From contig CAMBOV010000018.1 of assembly GCA_945869475.1 (NCBI GenBank), positions 1-53,718 on the forward strand: DNA of 53,718 bases, written 5' to 3'. Shown here in pieces: positions 53,119 to 53,718 of the stretch. The stretch's first letter is position 1, and the number at the start of each line of letters is the position of its first letter. The notes under the pieces were generated by a model. The model saw only the letters and a program-made list of their open reading frames with translations. It searched no databases and was not told where the DNA came from. This DNA comes from Singulisphaera sp. GP187 (GTDB lineage: Bacteria > Planctomycetota > Phycisphaerae > Phycisphaerales > SM1A02). A program made the position numbers and the translations under genes.

Positions 53119-53718
53119 ATGAAAATTCACCACTTCGGTTCGTCGTTTGCCGTTGTCGCGCTTGCGCTCTGCAGCATCGAACAAGCCGCGCAGGCACAAT
53201 GCAAGGCTGACCTCATCGTTGATGGCGTCGTGGACGGTGCTGATCTCGCAGCATTGCTTACTGCGTGGGGAACGACCAGCGACCCACTTGGATGCGACAT
53301 CAATGGCGACTCTCTCGTGGATGGATCCGACTTGGGATTTGTCCTGAGCGGTTGGGGATCTTGTCCGCCTCCGACTCAACTTTGGGCAACGATTCTGCAG
53401 TGGAATCCAAGCCAGGCGGTCGTGACGAACGTCACCTTGCGCAACGCGATCACTGCATCAGGCTTGCCCTGGCGCGTTCGCGACAACGCGAGCAACATCG
53501 AGATGTTGTTGGTGCCAGCGGGGATATTCACGATGGGGTGCAGTACGTCGACTACGTATCCTAATTGCAATTCCCATGAAACCCCCTTGCATCAAGTGAC
53601 ATTGAGTGCGTTTTATATGGGTCGTTATGAAGTGACGCAGGCGCAGTGGACGGCTGTGATAGGGAGCAATCCGAGTTATTTTCAAGGCCAAACTAATAGC
53701 CCATCGCGTTCTGTCGAA
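53119..53718 (+). CDS. Secreted formylglycine-generating-enzyme-like protein with N-terminal dockerin-like repeat (3' part off the window)
   Basis: First 200 codons. Seen: signal peptide (residues 1 to about 27, ending QAAQA), two dockerin-like calcium loops (about 31-52 and 60-81, DGVVDGADLAALLTAWG and DINGDSLVDGSDLGFVLSGWG) and, from about 115, an FGE-sulfatase/SUMF1 domain (MLLVPAGIFTMGCS, HQVTLSAFYMGRYEVTQAQW). FGE-like domains in secreted planctomycete proteins often lack the oxidase cysteines and have other roles; the part needed to judge this is missing. The repeat is N-terminal here but C-terminal in the beta-helix protein at 3140. From about 53560 the DNA becomes clearly less GC-rich. 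Confidence 0.88.
   Translation, partial: MKIHHFGSSFAVVALALCSIEQAAQAQCKADLIVDGVVDGADLAALLTAWGTTSDPLGCDINGDSLVDGSDLGFVLSGWGSCPPPTQLWATILQWNPSQAVVTNVTLRNAITASGLPWRVRDNASNIEMLLVPAGIFTMGCSTSTTYPNCNSHETPLHQVTLSAFYMGRYEVTQAQWTAVIGSNPSYFQGQTNSPSRSVE

Overview
The window looks like a chromosome segment of a planctomycete, most likely of the class Phycisphaerae. Evidence: roughly 60 % GC; an adjacent DUF1501 protein and a PSCyt1/DUF1549/DUF1553 protein (12573-17672), a pair typical of Planctomycetota; two secreted proteins with the dockerin-like calcium-loop repeat common in Phycisphaerae (3140-4609 and the gene running off the right edge from 53119); and an mraZ gene not followed by the rest of a division/cell-wall cluster. 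Most genes are housekeeping or conserved. I see no prophage, transposase, CRISPR array or rRNA.

Layout. 1-2836 (minus): rimO (its last codons lie off the left edge) and a fusion of a nucleoside-phosphorylase-like domain with NadD. 2851-3083: a promoter and two tRNA-Glu genes (CTC, TTC). 3140-8720: secreted beta-helix protein, a one-span membrane protein, aroB, an orphan ParA and an unknown partner, closed by a terminator. 8841-12592: M19 dipeptidase, DUF2752 protein, two overlapping lipoprotein genes and a GT-B-like protein. 12573-19432 (minus): DUF1501, the c-type cytochrome/DUF1553 protein, an amidohydrolase and a flavin-reductase-like protein. 19600-20828: the mraZ-csrA locus. 20838-29850: NfuA-like protein, a lipoprotein, dapF, then an arginine/ornithine catabolic operon (M20 deacylase, class III aminotransferase, AstA, AstD, ureohydrolase). 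29898-44381: zinc-ribbon membrane protein, folE, AsmA-like protein, S9 peptidase, HutG-like protein, ROK kinase, small membrane protein, DadA-like oxidase, Gfo/Idh oxidoreductase, TlpA-like thioredoxin, folD, purC, GH10-like protein. 44378-52219: ComEA-like protein, mfd, a stand-alone class II ribonucleotide reductase C-terminal domain, rplI, cystathionine beta-synthase, rsmJ, rsmE. 52275-52347: tRNA-Ala(TGC). 52348-53118 shows no convincing gene. 53119-end: secreted formylglycine-generating-enzyme-like protein (partial).

Two observations stand out. First, between mraZ and csrA (20126-20373) lie five consecutive hairpins, each with a hexaloop of the form ANGGAT, the classical CsrA target, spaced 32-38 nt and followed by a strong intrinsic terminator. 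This reads as an undescribed CsrA-sequestering RNA, either a CsrB/RsmZ-like sRNA or the 3' UTR of mraZ, placed directly in front of csrA. MraZ itself appears to have an operator of four 10-bp direct repeats on its promoter. Second, about fifteen genes have a TANNNT hexamer 6-8 nt before the start codon and no Shine-Dalgarno sequence, which points to widespread leaderless transcription; several closely spaced divergent gene pairs share one overlapping, near-symmetrical -10 region.
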